Position numbers and translations under genes: made by a program | NCBI GenBank assembly: GCA_018676675.1 | Contig: JABHEG010000304.1 | Location: 1 to 64,000 of the forward strand | Reading direction: 5' to 3' | From: Lentisphaerota bacterium | Lineage (GTDB): Bacteria > Verrucomicrobiota > Lentisphaeria > Oligosphaerales > JABHEG01 | DNA: 64,000 nucleotides | Part shown: piece by piece, positions 26,994 through 36,110 of the stretch | Position numbering within the stretch: the stretch's first letter is position 1 | Layout of the letters: each line of letters opens with the position of its first letter | Notes under the pieces: generated by a model | What the model was told of the DNA's origin: nothing | Database searches by the model: none | The model's input: only the letters and a program-made list of their open reading frames with translations

Positions 26994-27392
26994 CCGGGAT
27001 TCCCTGTTCTATGCGGCGTGTTACGGGCGAGCCTGGCTGGGAAGAGGTGTCTGTGACGCGGTTCCGGGTAAGCATACCGCAGGTCTCCTTTCGCTGCCAC
27101 GACCAACGGGACATACGTGTTCCCCTTCAGCTACGTGGAGGATGACTTCAAGATGGCTCGACGGAGTCTCTCCCTCCAGGGATTCCTTGGGCTATCTGTG
27201 CCCGATGGAGGGAGAGACTCCGTCGAGCCGCCTCAGTAGACTGACCCCTCACGTGCGGAAATGTCCCGGGACGGCTCAGGTTCGGTCCGAGTTCCTGAGG
27301 AGAAGGACATTGCGTGATTCCCGGACGGCAGGTACGTTCCCTGCCGTAATCGCAGGTACAGTTTTGGCCCATGGACTTCTTGGGAGGTACGT
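26994..27392. other. Intergenic region between divergent genes
   Basis: A 399-base stretch separating the leftward GHL10-like gene from the rightward C45-type gene. I see no coding sequence. Its main feature is the 24-bp perfect inverted repeat at 27156-27230. Promoters for both neighbours should lie here, but I could not pick them out. Confidence 0.5.
27156..27230. repeat. Large perfect inverted repeat (24-bp arms)
   Basis: The left arm at 27156-27179 starts GGCTCGACGGAG and ends CTCCCTCCA. The right arm at 27207-27230 is its exact reverse complement, ending CTCCGTCGAGCC. The loop is 27 bases. Within each arm GGAG and CTCC add a secondary pairing. The sequence is not coding. The exact match of both arms suggests a recent or selected element, such as a dispersed intergenic repeat or an RNA hairpin. 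There is no T-tract. Confidence 0.85.
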
Positions 27393-29219
27393 ATGCGTAG
27401 ACGTATATCTTCGATCATTCGCCGCCTGGCAGTGTTGGTTGTGGTCGTAGCGGCGGTGTCGCTCATCTGGGGGTGTCGTTCAACGCGGCGGCTGTCAGGT
27501 GGACTGAGCCCGCTCTCAAGAGCGTTTCGCGGCCAGGACAAGACGTTCGCTTTGGCCCTCGAGGCCCGTGTTCCCATCGACAAGCGGTCCGAGGAGGTCG
27601 ACGTCCGACTGGAACGGCATGGGGACGAGGCGTTTCTTCTGGTTGCAGAACACAAAGACTACGCCTTCCGCCTTGCCCGGGACGTGAACCGAACCGTGTT
27701 TGAGCTCCCCAAGCACAAGGTGGCTTTTGTCGGCGAAGGGAGTGTGCCGGTAGAGGAGTCGCTCCGCCCAAGGGGATTCCAGAAGCGTGTCTTGTCACGG
27801 GACACGACCGTCCAGACCTATGTCAAGCATCTGACCAAACGCGGCGCATTCCTCACTGCCGTCAAGCTTCGTCTCTTTGCCAGGCTTCGTCAGGGGGATG
27901 GCGGCGACTGGAGTTCGCCACTGATCGATGACGTCAAGATCGCGTTTGCCGATGATCCCCCGACCACAACAGTGAGCCTTGAGAAGGGAAGCCTCTCTCT
28001 GGTGCGAGAGGACCCCGGTGAAGAGACGTTCTCGGCAGTTGCGAGCCTCGGAATGCGTGAAGTGCCGGTCGACCGGGTGGAGATGGAGCGTCTCCTGATC
28101 CGCGGTTGGCGCCGGGCTCTGGAAGTACTGGCTCCGGCTGGCAGGAAGCCCCAAATGACCTCCAAACGCGTCCCGCACGGCCGTCTGGAGTGGCACGACG
28201 GGCAACGACTCGTTCTGCTCGATGGCACCCCCGAACAGATCGGCACCGCACACGGCAAACTCCTGGGAGCCGAGATGCGCAAGTGCATGGATTCGGTTCT
28301 TTACGCGATCGGTTTCGTGGATACCATACGGAGTGGGAAGTGGTTTCCTGATCAATTGCGCGAGGCGTTTCGACGCCTGAGCCCGCACATGCCTGCTGAC
28401 CATCTGGCCGAAACCGATGCGCTTGCCGACGCGGCTGGACTTACGCGCGAAGAGGCACAGTTGGGCAACATCTTCCCAGAGCTGTTCCACTGTTCCGGCT
28501 TCGCGGTATTCGGTAAAGCAACCGCGGATGGGACGCTTTACCACGGACGCGTGTTGGACTACATGACGCACATCGGTCTTCAGGATGCAGCGGCGACGTT
28601 CATCGTCAAACCGGACGGAAAAATCCCGTTCGCCAACGTCGGTTACGCCGGCTTCATCGGCAGTGTGACCGGGATGAACGCGCGCCAGATAGGGCTGGGA
28701 GAAATGGGCGGCGGCGGGGCCGGCAAATGGGATGGCGTGCCGATGGCAACACTTATGCGCCGGGCTTTGGAGGAGTGCGAAACGCTCGACCAGGTCAAGG
28801 CGCTGTGGACGGAATCCCCACGCACCTGTGAGTATTATTACGTCTTTTCCGACGCGAAGATCCCTTCCGCCGTAGGGGTGAGTGCTGTCCCTGAGGAGAT
28901 CGAGTTCATTCTCCCAGGGCAAACGCACAAGCGGCTTGGGGAGGGCATCGAGGACGCGGTGCTCCTGTCCAGCGGCGGCCGGTTACGGAAGCTGCGCGAA
29001 CGGGCTCAGGAGCATTACGGCAAGATTGATGTGGCCAAGGCCATCGAGTTGATGAGCCGGCCGGTCGCCATGAAGAGCAACCTGCACAACGCCTTGCTTG
29101 TCCCTGGGGAGGGGAAACTCTACGTGGCCAACGCCCAGGGCAAGAAGCCCGCGGCTGAGTGCGGCTATGTGGAATTTGATTTCAGCGCGTTGCTCAAGGA
29201 ATTCCCGCTCGACCGGTAG
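27393..29219 (+). CDS. C45/AAT-type Ntn-hydrolase lipoprotein with extra N-terminal domain
   Basis: A 608-residue protein with lipobox LIWGC and GGGAGG six bases before the ATG. Residues 35-265 are an unassigned, beta-rich region (FALALEARVPIDKRSEEVDV, ETFSAVASLGMREVPVDRVE). From about residue 270 it matches the acyl-CoA:6-aminopenicillanate acyltransferase/C45 peptidase family: VLLDGTPEQIGTAHGKLLG, then ELFHCSGFAVFGKATADG with candidate N-terminal nucleophile Cys 367 after self-cleavage, LYHGRVLDY and GYAGFIGSVTGMN. Family members hydrolyse or transfer amide-linked acyl groups. The substrate here is unknown. It converges with the AEC transporter gene, with only 18 bases between stops. Confidence 0.82.
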   Translation: MRRRISSIIRRLAVLVVVVAAVSLIWGCRSTRRLSGGLSPLSRAFRGQDKTFALALEARVPIDKRSEEVDVRLERHGDEAFLLVAEHKDYAFRLARDVNRTVFELPKHKVAFVGEGSVPVEESLRPRGFQKRVLSRDTTVQTYVKHLTKRGAFLTAVKLRLFARLRQGDGGDWSSPLIDDVKIAFADDPPTTTVSLEKGSLSLVREDPGEETFSAVASLGMREVPVDRVEMERLLIRGWRRALEVLAPAGRKPQMTSKRVPHGRLEWHDGQRLVLLDGTPEQIGTAHGKLLGAEMRKCMDSVLYAIGFVDTIRSGKWFPDQLREAFRRLSPHMPADHLAETDALADAAGLTREEAQLGNIFPELFHCSGFAVFGKATADGTLYHGRVLDYMTHIGLQDAAATFIVKPDGKIPFANVGYAGFIGSVTGMNARQIGLGEMGGGGAGKWDGVPMATLMRRALEECETLDQVKALWTESPRTCEYYYVFSDAKIPSAVGVSAVPEEIEFILPGQTHKRLGEGIEDAVLLSSGGRLRKLRERAQEHYGKIDVAKAIELMSRPVAMKSNLHNALLVPGEGKLYVANAQGKKPAAECGYVEFDFSALLKEFPLDR

Positions 29220-29237
29220 TCCCGGGTGAAACAGCAT

Positions 29238-30188
29238 TCAGATGAATGCCACCAGGACCGGCAGAATGAGTACGACGTACAGGATCGAGTTGACGATGAA
29301 CATGCTGTTGGCCTGATGGTGGTCGAGGTCGAAGAAATGGGCTAGGAAGACCGCGTAGAAGGCTTGGGGACACGACGCCTGGATCAGGATGATGTTCCGC
29401 GCCATCGGTGACATGGCTATCACATGTGAGATGCCCACGCAGAGCGCGGGAAGGAGAGCAAACTTCGCGACGAACTGCGAGCTGTAAAGGTGCTTGTAGT
29501 CACCAAACTTCTCCGCCCGAATGCTGAGCCCCACCCCAAATGCGGCTGTCGACGCCGCGATGGCCACCCCAATGGCACTCATCCCGCCGAGCATGCGCGG
29601 GCGTTCGACCCCGGCCATATTCAGAGCCAACCCCAGGGCAAGCCCCACGAGCGGCAGAAGCCGTGGATCGCGGAACGCTTCGGCTATTTCACCTTTGATG
29701 GAGAGCCGCTGGTGAGCCGCAGACCAGTGTCGGGCGAGGGGGAAGCAGACCAGATAGATCAGAAACTGCCAGTGGAACACCAGCACCGTGGCCTGGGCGA
29801 ACCCCTCTTCGCCAAGCAGGGCGAAGCACAACAACGCTCCCCCGGTGCTCCCCATGTTGTTGAGTCCTGTTGCGAGGATGTAGGCACCACGGGCCGGGGC
29901 GCCCTGGGGCCATGCGTGCAGCTTGCTCATCGCCCACCCTATGGCCAGGCCGGCCAGGGAAATGGCCATTCCGGCGACCGGGAGCCAGACAAGCTCCCAG
30001 GTGATGGTTACCCGCCACCCAGCCAGGAATGTGACGACAGGGTAGCAGAACACCAGGGCAAAAAAGACGAGTCGTTTGCCAAGCTGGTCGCGCATCTTGA
30101 CACGGGGTCCCAGGAACGCTCCCCCTGCCAGGGGCAAGACAACAGCGATGAAGGGGAATGCCAGTTTGGCGGCAAGTGAAGAGAACAA
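29238..30188 (-). CDS. AEC (auxin efflux carrier) family transporter
   Basis: A 316-residue integral membrane protein with about ten hydrophobic segments. It has the family's two-half pattern: FPFIAVVLPLAGGAFLG, then GLNNMGSTGGALLCFALLGEEG (the broken-helix segment of AEC proteins), and IILIQASCPQAFYAVFLAHFF as its counterpart in the second half. AEC carriers export or import organic acids and similar anions. The start is a TTG with GGAG eight bases upstream; the next ATG lies about 30 residues further in, at MRDQLGKR, and would remove the first helix. The gene stands alone between a convergent and a co-directional neighbour. Confidence 0.85.
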   Translation of the reverse strand: MFSSLAAKLAFPFIAVVLPLAGGAFLGPRVKMRDQLGKRLVFFALVFCYPVVTFLAGWRVTITWELVWLPVAGMAISLAGLAIGWAMSKLHAWPQGAPARGAYILATGLNNMGSTGGALLCFALLGEEGFAQATVLVFHWQFLIYLVCFPLARHWSAAHQRLSIKGEIAEAFRDPRLLPLVGLALGLALNMAGVERPRMLGGMSAIGVAIAASTAAFGVGLSIRAEKFGDYKHLYSSQFVAKFALLPALCVGISHVIAMSPMARNIILIQASCPQAFYAVFLAHFFDLDHHQANSMFIVNSILYVVLILPVLVAFI

Positions 30189-30238
30189 ACTGAGATCTCC
30201 AGGAAACAGGGAGACTGAAAGGCTCCGGCATACGATCC

Positions 30239-31252
30239 CTACCGGGAAAGCAGCTTCTTACGGAAGAAGCTCAGAGAACGGCGCCGGATGTAGGGGACAT
30301 AGACGATAGCGGAGTAGTGTCCTGCTGCGACAGTGACCATCCTGGGATTTCCCATTTCCTTGCGCAGACTGTGCGTTGAGTGGGGCGGAATGCACTTGTC
30401 GAACAAAGCACGGATGATGAGCACGCGGCGGGCATCTGAGTATTCAGCGTAATTGAGCGGATCGCACTCGATGACGGTCTTGAGGCGTTCGAAGAGTTGC
30501 GCCTGTGTGATGTTGTACTTGGTCAAGAGTTTCCCTCGTCGCTCGACGACGCCTGGTTCCTTGGAGTAGGCCAGGATGTGAGGCAGATCCCCCCCGGCCA
30601 GCCCCAGAACACTTGCCTTGATGCGAGGGTCCAGAGAAGTCAGCAGGGCGTTCTTGATTCCGCCCATACTCACACCGAACGAGCCGATGCGGTTGGCGTC
30701 GAGCTCCAGACGCGTCTCCAGCCAGTCCAGGACTTTGCGGTGGTCGAGCACCATCTGGCGTAGGACTGGATCGATCTTCTCCAAGTCATCAAAGCGTCGG
30801 TAGCGGTTCTGTCGGTGTACGATGAACGCGGCAAATCCCTTCTTGGCAAAGTAAGGGGCGAACAGGCGTGAGACTTCGTAGCCGCCGCCGAATATCGGGA
30901 GCACGAGAATGGTCGGCATCGGTGCCCGGACCGGTTTCGTGGGGATGTACCACTCGAGCGTGATCGAGTGGCCCTTCTGCTTGCCGTCCGGTGGGGCGAG
31001 ATCGCAGTCCAGGTTGCTCAGGGTCACGTGCTTTACTGTGAACGCGTCCTGACGGTCTTTGATCGTCTCCTTGACGTCGAACTCTGTCTGTTTGGGGCGG
31101 GCGAACTGGCTGGCAATGTGGTCTGGAAGCGGCGTCCGTCCAGCGTAGTCCCTGGCGGGTCCGCGTCCTGTGCAGCACGACACACAGGCCAGGGCTATCA
31201 GTGAGATGGCCATCGCGCCTGTCACGGTTTGTATACGTTGTCGACGGGTCAC
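30239..31252 (-). CDS. Alpha/beta hydrolase lipoprotein, acetyl-xylan-esterase/dienelactone hydrolase-like
   Basis: A 337-residue protein with a lipoprotein signal (IALACVSC). The alpha/beta hydrolase core has PTILVLPIFGGGYEVSR, the nucleophile elbow FGVSMGGIKNALL (Ser in GVSMG), the strand RVLIIRALFDKCIP with a probable Asp, and MVTVAAGHYSAIVY with the His. It probably cleaves ester groups on a saccharide or small ester; the exact substrate is not apparent. The GTG start at 31252 overlaps the MATE gene stop (GTGA), so the two are translationally coupled, with the SGNH protein gene further upstream. Confidence 0.83.
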   Translation of the reverse strand: MTRRQRIQTVTGAMAISLIALACVSCCTGRGPARDYAGRTPLPDHIASQFARPKQTEFDVKETIKDRQDAFTVKHVTLSNLDCDLAPPDGKQKGHSITLEWYIPTKPVRAPMPTILVLPIFGGGYEVSRLFAPYFAKKGFAAFIVHRQNRYRRFDDLEKIDPVLRQMVLDHRKVLDWLETRLELDANRIGSFGVSMGGIKNALLTSLDPRIKASVLGLAGGDLPHILAYSKEPGVVERRGKLLTKYNITQAQLFERLKTVIECDPLNYAEYSDARRVLIIRALFDKCIPPHSTHSLRKEMGNPRMVTVAAGHYSAIVYVPYIRRRSLSFFRKKLLSR

Positions 31253-32661
31253 GTTGTGGATTCCTCTGTCTTGCCGGGAAGGGAGTCGGATGTGGTCGTC
31301 CTCCCAGCCACTACGAGTGCAGCCAGGCGTTCCGGCGTCATCTGGCGGTTACCGTAGCTCAGGGCCACGAGACCGGCCACGTTGCTTGCGACCATCATGC
31401 CGGCAAACACGCCTGCGATGCCCCACAGCCTGGCTCCCAGAAGTGCACAGGGAACGGTCAGGACAATCAGGAAGAAGGCATTCAGTTTGAGCGACGCGAT
31501 GGGGCGGGATATACCGTTCAGAATGAGTGTCACATACCTCAGGACTTCCCGCATCCCATAGCCGAAGGGCATAATGCGAAGGTAGAGCACGAGGGTCCTC
31601 TCGGTAGCCGTGTCTTTGGTAAACAGGGCGGCCATCGATGGTGCAGCGGTGAAGAACACGAGGGCAACGATTGCGCCCCAGACCATGGCGAAGCGTTCAC
31701 TGTATAGTCGACACTCAGCCACCCGATCGTATCGTCCTCCACCGTAGTTTTGACCAACCAGTGGGACAAGCGAGATTCCCAGAGCCATGGGAATTAGGTA
31801 GGCAAACATCTCGATGCGTCCTCCAGCCCCGAGTGCGGCGACTGCCGTCTTTCCGTACCCGGCCACAATGCGCGTGATGCAGAACATGCTGAGTGGGTGA
31901 AGCAGGTAGGACACCAGGGCCGGCCCGGCAATGTGCAAAGCCTGGGACCAGGAGTGCAGCATGACACTGAGGCGGGCTGTTGGCCGGGCTACGAGCCGAT
32001 AGCGCCTGTGCAGAACCACCAGCACCAGCACAAGCGCTGCAAACCGACTGATCGCTGTGGCGATGGCTGCCCCGAGGATGCCCATGGCGGGGATGGGCCC
32101 CCAACCGAAAATGAGGATGGGGTCGAGGATGCAGTTGAGGAGGGCTCCGCAGATCATGACAAGACTCGGGAATCGTGTGTCACCCGCGGCCCGCATGATG
32201 TTGTTGGCCGGCATAGCCAGGAACGAGGGGCCGGCGAACAAGAACCACACGGTCATGTAGGAGCGGATCAACGGCATGACGTCGTCCGGCGCTTTCATGG
32301 CTCGGAACAGAGGCTCCATGGTCAGGAAGCCGATCGTGCCAAGAGACATAATGATGCACAGGGCGAGGACGAGACAATCGGTACTCACGCGCCGGGCTCG
32401 AGCGTGGTCGTTGTCTCCCAGTGCTTGTGAGACAATCGCCGTCGCCCCTGTCCCCAGTGCCATGCCGACACAGCCCATGATCATGACCACGGGAAAGGTG
32501 AAACCCATTGCCGCGAGAGGGACGGTTCCGAGGCGTGAGACGAACCAGGTGTCTGCCAGGCTGAAGGAGGTCATGGCAAACGTCCCCGCGATCATCGGGG
32601 CTGCCATCCCAAGCATGCGTCGGCCGACGCCGCCTTCAGTCAGATCGTGGTGTCGTCTCAT
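31249..32661 (-). CDS. MATE family multidrug/metabolite efflux transporter
   Basis: A 470-residue protein with twelve predicted membrane helices in two halves. Typical MATE blocks are present: MAAPMIAGTFAMTSFSLADT, GTGATAIVSQALG, a second-half ALGAGGRIEMFAYLIPMA and LVGQNYGGGRYDR. The family exports cationic drugs or metabolites using Na+ or H+. The ATG at 32661 gives the usual family length and follows a weak GGAAA; a longer frame to 32817 overlaps the upstream gene. It lies between the SGNH and alpha/beta hydrolase genes in one leftward group. Confidence 0.92.
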   Translation of the reverse strand: MRRHHDLTEGGVGRRMLGMAAPMIAGTFAMTSFSLADTWFVSRLGTVPLAAMGFTFPVVMIMGCVGMALGTGATAIVSQALGDNDHARARRVSTDCLVLALCIIMSLGTIGFLTMEPLFRAMKAPDDVMPLIRSYMTVWFLFAGPSFLAMPANNIMRAAGDTRFPSLVMICGALLNCILDPILIFGWGPIPAMGILGAAIATAISRFAALVLVLVVLHRRYRLVARPTARLSVMLHSWSQALHIAGPALVSYLLHPLSMFCITRIVAGYGKTAVAALGAGGRIEMFAYLIPMALGISLVPLVGQNYGGGRYDRVAECRLYSERFAMVWGAIVALVFFTAAPSMAALFTKDTATERTLVLYLRIMPFGYGMREVLRYVTLILNGISRPIASLKLNAFFLIVLTVPCALLGARLWGIAGVFAGMMVASNVAGLVALSYGNRQMTPERLAALVVAGRTTTSDSLPGKTEESTT

Positions 32662-32753
32662 GCCGTTTCCGTTTTGGGGAGAGAGAGCAGTGGAGGGGAT
32701 GGGCACTGCGGGATCGCCGGTTTGCGCGTGACAAGGGGTAGGGGGTGCTTGGG

Positions 32754-34451
32754 CTACTCTGGCTTGACGCTCACCGCGCGGAACTGAAACGTGCCGGACG
32801 ACTCTCGATTGGACCACACCAGCACGCGGATACTGCCCGTACCTTCAGGGATGTCGAAGCTCTTACTGAAGCGTTCCCAGCGTCTGGGAGGACCAGGTCG
32901 ACTCCGAACCTGATGAACCACCGAGCCAAACGTGCCGGCTTCATCGGTGTAGGTGCACACGTATAGCCCCATGTGACCGTCTTGCATGGACTCAATGCGG
33001 ACATCCGCCTCGATCCGGTAGCGCTGTCCCGGAATGACCGGCAAGGCAGGCGAGTAGGCTCGGCGATGGTCCCTGGCAGGGGCAGGCATATCGACATGAA
33101 TAGCCCCGTTCCCCTCAGTGTCCACGTGATGCGTGATCTCCTTCGAGTCGAAACGCCAACCGGTTTCCGGGGTTGCGAAAGGCCAACTGCGGGCCTCTCC
33201 CTCTGGGACGTCCGGGCGCGGCGGCGGGGCAGGTTTGGGTGTCTTTATCCCGGCTTCTTTGATCAGGAACTCACACAACCCATCGGCGATGAGCTTGTGC
33301 CCTTCCGCATTGGGGTGGGCCATGTCGCAGAAGAAGTCCTGGATCTTGTCCCGCCCGACCCCTTTGAGCAGACGATTCACATCGAAGCAGGGGAGGCCAC
33401 GTTCCTCGGCAAGTTCCCGGGCGGCTTCTGCATAGTCATCAAGCATCACGAACCGCGGTCCGCAACCCGGGCCTGTCGCGAAAAGCAGTACCGCGCTCTT
33501 GCCGGCAGTTGCCCGCAGGACGCGATCGACGCAGTTCTTGAGGGACCGTTTGTAGTAGTCGCGCGTGAACGCGCCGCTTTTGTCGTTGTATCCATACCAC
33601 ATGGTAACCAGGTCAGGTGCTTCCCCTACATAGTCCCGTGGGACCCAGGCCCGGGCATCCGTTGACCGGGCTCCTCCAACTGCTTTGCTGAGACAGTGGA
33701 TGTCGTCGGTTCCCAGCCATTGCCGCAAGTCCCGCTGAACCAAAGTCGCGTACCGCTCCATGTCCCGATTCCCGAGGCCCGTTCCTGCCGTGATGGAGTC
33801 TCCCATGCACTGGATCCGGATAGGTTTGCGCTGTTTGAGGAGTTCTAGGACGTCTGCAAAAGGACGCGGAGCGGGAACTGGCGGTGCTGGGGCGACCTCT
33901 TCCTCAAGCTGGATTTGATCGATGCAGAACGTGTGTTCAGGGATCTTGGCGTTGTTGTGGTATATCGTCCATCTTGAGCCGAATCGGATGGTGTTGATTC
34001 CACTTGGCGGCATGCTGCCGGGAGTGCCGATGGGGTCCACCTGAGATTCCGGGACGAGCTCACTCCAGGGAACGGTGAGCTTGTGCCACTCGGTGTTGCT
34101 CAACGGGAAGTAGGTCACGAAGGCATAGCGGCCTTGCAGGGCAAGACAGCCGAATTGCTCGGAGCCATCTCCTTTCACCCAGAAAGAGACCCCCTGGTAA
34201 CGGTCCCATGCGTGGCTTCCGGGCAGGTAAGTGCGGGTCAGTTGCAGACTGGCCATCCCTGGAAGCGTCACGCGGATGGCTCCCTTGCCGACGGCAGCCC
34301 CATCGGCCTCGGCGATCTCGGCAGGCTTCCGAGACACTCGCCACCCCGTGAGATCCTCGAAGTCGTGCAGGACAACCGGTGCCCCGTGTATGAGCAGCGA
34401 ATTGGCGAGGGTGAATCCCGCAGCAGCGAGGAAGAAGCGCATCGGACGCAT
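32754..34451 (-). CDS. Secreted SGNH/GDSL esterase flanked by two carbohydrate-binding-like domains
   Basis: A 565-residue protein with a signal peptide (MRPMRFFLAAAGFTLANSLLIHG) and AGGAG before the ATG at 34451. Residues 25-180 form a jelly-roll, CBM-like domain (HDFEDLTGWRVSRKPAEI, VSFWVKGDGSEQ). The SGNH domain spans about 195-390: block I IQCMGDSITAGTGLG, block III WYGYNDKSG and the catalytic DMAHPNAEGH. Residues 420-565 form a second jelly-roll (RYRIEADVRIESMQDG, GSIRVLVWSNRESSGTFQF). The domain set points to a polysaccharide deacetylase acting outside the cytoplasm. Confidence 0.87.
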   Translation of the reverse strand: MRPMRFFLAAAGFTLANSLLIHGAPVVLHDFEDLTGWRVSRKPAEIAEADGAAVGKGAIRVTLPGMASLQLTRTYLPGSHAWDRYQGVSFWVKGDGSEQFGCLALQGRYAFVTYFPLSNTEWHKLTVPWSELVPESQVDPIGTPGSMPPSGINTIRFGSRWTIYHNNAKIPEHTFCIDQIQLEEEVAPAPPVPAPRPFADVLELLKQRKPIRIQCMGDSITAGTGLGNRDMERYATLVQRDLRQWLGTDDIHCLSKAVGGARSTDARAWVPRDYVGEAPDLVTMWYGYNDKSGAFTRDYYKRSLKNCVDRVLRATAGKSAVLLFATGPGCGPRFVMLDDYAEAARELAEERGLPCFDVNRLLKGVGRDKIQDFFCDMAHPNAEGHKLIADGLCEFLIKEAGIKTPKPAPPPRPDVPEGEARSWPFATPETGWRFDSKEITHHVDTEGNGAIHVDMPAPARDHRRAYSPALPVIPGQRYRIEADVRIESMQDGHMGLYVCTYTDEAGTFGSVVHQVRSRPGPPRRWERFSKSFDIPEGTGSIRVLVWSNRESSGTFQFRAVSVKPE

Positions 34452-35117
34452 GAGGTCGACTCCTATTCGATATTTTCGCCAGAGGATACAGTCGGAGCAG
34501 CAATATAGGGCCCCAACGGGGAAGTGCCTCGGACCGGCATCCTGCATCATGGGCTCTCTGCGTGAGGGCGACATATACGGATTGAGCGCCTCACAGGGAG
34601 GCTATGGCGAAGGGGGGGGCGAGGGGCACCAACGGGTACCATCAGCGGCGTTGCTTGTGAAACGTGCCGATAGGTGCATGGGTTTCCGAGCGTGGGAATG
34701 GCGGGGCGTTTATCCATACGCCTACAGTCAAACGTGGAGCGCTTCGCTCCGAGTAGGGAAACAGTCATGCGTTCGTGGGAACACGGGGATTCCCCTTGAC
34801 GTCACTATTGGTGTTGATGAGAAGGGGAGAGGATAAGGCACTTTCCTCTGGTGTCGTTGCCTCCGGCCCCTATGTTGTGTATGGACGAGCCTGGGGACTG
34901 CCAGACCAGGCTTCCACCAGCAATCTAATGCCAAATGGCGCCAAGATAGGCAGGACGAGGTCTTATTGCCCGGGGGCTGGACTTCTCCACGAGAGGCCGA
35001 GAGCTTCTCCCGAGGTACTCAACCGCAGCGAATTCGTTCCATCGCCGGTTGCCTGACAGTACGGCTCTCACCGGGACACGTGCAGGAAACGACGCGTTGC
35101 AGGATCAAGGATGGCCC
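34452..35117. other. Long divergent intergenic region
   Basis: This 666-base stretch lies between the leftward SGNH gene and the rightward methyltransferase gene. Short open frames here lack ribosome sites and recognisable protein features. Two small hairpins are visible: GGAGCG-CTT-CGCTCC at 34736-34750 and GCCTGG/CCAGGC at 34889-34911. A poly-G tract (GGGGGGG) is at about 34613-34619. Nothing else was recognised. Confidence 0.45.
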
Positions 35118-35972
35118 GTGAAGATGCGCATTGCAGATATCGTGAACCGTTGCCCTGAGCCATTGCCATGGGCGGAGGGCGATAACATCCCGTGGAATGA
35201 TCCTGATTTCAGCCGAAGGATGCTCGACGAGCATCTGACTCAGGGACATGATGCGGCGAGTCGTCGTTTGGCTCTTGTCGATCACCATATCGCCTGGATT
35301 CATGACGTCCTGCTGGATGAGCGGCCGAGCTCGATCCTCGATTTGGGGTGCGGACCCGGACTGTACCTGGAGCGCCTTGCGGCAAGAGGGCACACCTGCA
35401 CGGGGGTGGATTACTCACCTGCATCGATTGCGTATGCCAGGAAGAAGGCGGGCGACTCCGGGTGGGACATCGACTACAGGGAAGGTGATCTGCGGGAGGT
35501 CGAGTACCCCCGTGATCGAACGCTGGTCATGCAAATTTTCGGGGAAATGAACGTATTCAGACGTTCCGATGCCGCCTCGATTCTCGGCAGGGCCTGTGGC
35601 GCTTTGGTGCCGGGAGGGAGGGTGTTGCTCGAGGTGCATGAGTACGACACGATCAAAGGTCTGGGGAGTGAGGGGGCATCCTGGTTCTCGTCGCCCTCTG
35701 ATTTGTTCGGGGATGATCCTCACCTTGTTCTGACTGAGAGCCATTGGGACTCGAAGACGGCCACGACGACGATCCGCTACCACATCATTGATGCTGCCAG
35801 CGGCGCTGTGGACCGCTATGCCCAGACGTTCCAGGCTTACACTGATCCGGAGTACACTGCCCTGCTGGTGGAAGCGGGATTCGGCAATATCCGCCTCATC
35901 CGTGACGTCCCCGGCTGGTGGCCTCCGGGGCCACGGCAGTTGTTTCTCCTTGTCGGCGAGAAGATGAGCTGA
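35118..35972 (+). CDS. Class I SAM-dependent methyltransferase
   Basis: A 284-residue cytoplasmic enzyme with the SAM-binding motif ILDLGCGPGLYLERLAARG, then CTGVDYSPASIAYARKKA (motif II), IDYREGDLREVEYP, and VPGGRVLLEVHEYD. These are the Methyltransf_25/11 hallmarks. The C-terminal WWPPGPRQLFLLVGEK closes the fold. The methyl acceptor is not evident. The GTG at 35118 is seven bases after AAGG and is preferred; ATG at 35124 is the alternative. It stands alone, with no obvious partner gene. Confidence 0.88.
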   Translation: MKMRIADIVNRCPEPLPWAEGDNIPWNDPDFSRRMLDEHLTQGHDAASRRLALVDHHIAWIHDVLLDERPSSILDLGCGPGLYLERLAARGHTCTGVDYSPASIAYARKKAGDSGWDIDYREGDLREVEYPRDRTLVMQIFGEMNVFRRSDAASILGRACGALVPGGRVLLEVHEYDTIKGLGSEGASWFSSPSDLFGDDPHLVLTESHWDSKTATTTIRYHIIDAASGAVDRYAQTFQAYTDPEYTALLVEAGFGNIRLIRDVPGWWPPGPRQLFLLVGEKMS

Positions 35973-36110
35973 TCCCGGTGTCGGCATCTGTTGGGCAATC
36001 CTGCATTGCCGCGGGGGCCTGGGGGTGGCGTTGCGTCCACCCGGAGCGAGTGGTAGGAGGGAGTCGTGTCGACGTGGTTCGTCGGGGCGTTGGAGGGGGT
36101 TGTTGGTCGG

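Noticed and set aside
27795-28928. Minus-strand open frame of 377 codons
   Set aside because: It mirrors the C45 hydrolase gene on the other strand and shows no family features or ribosome site.
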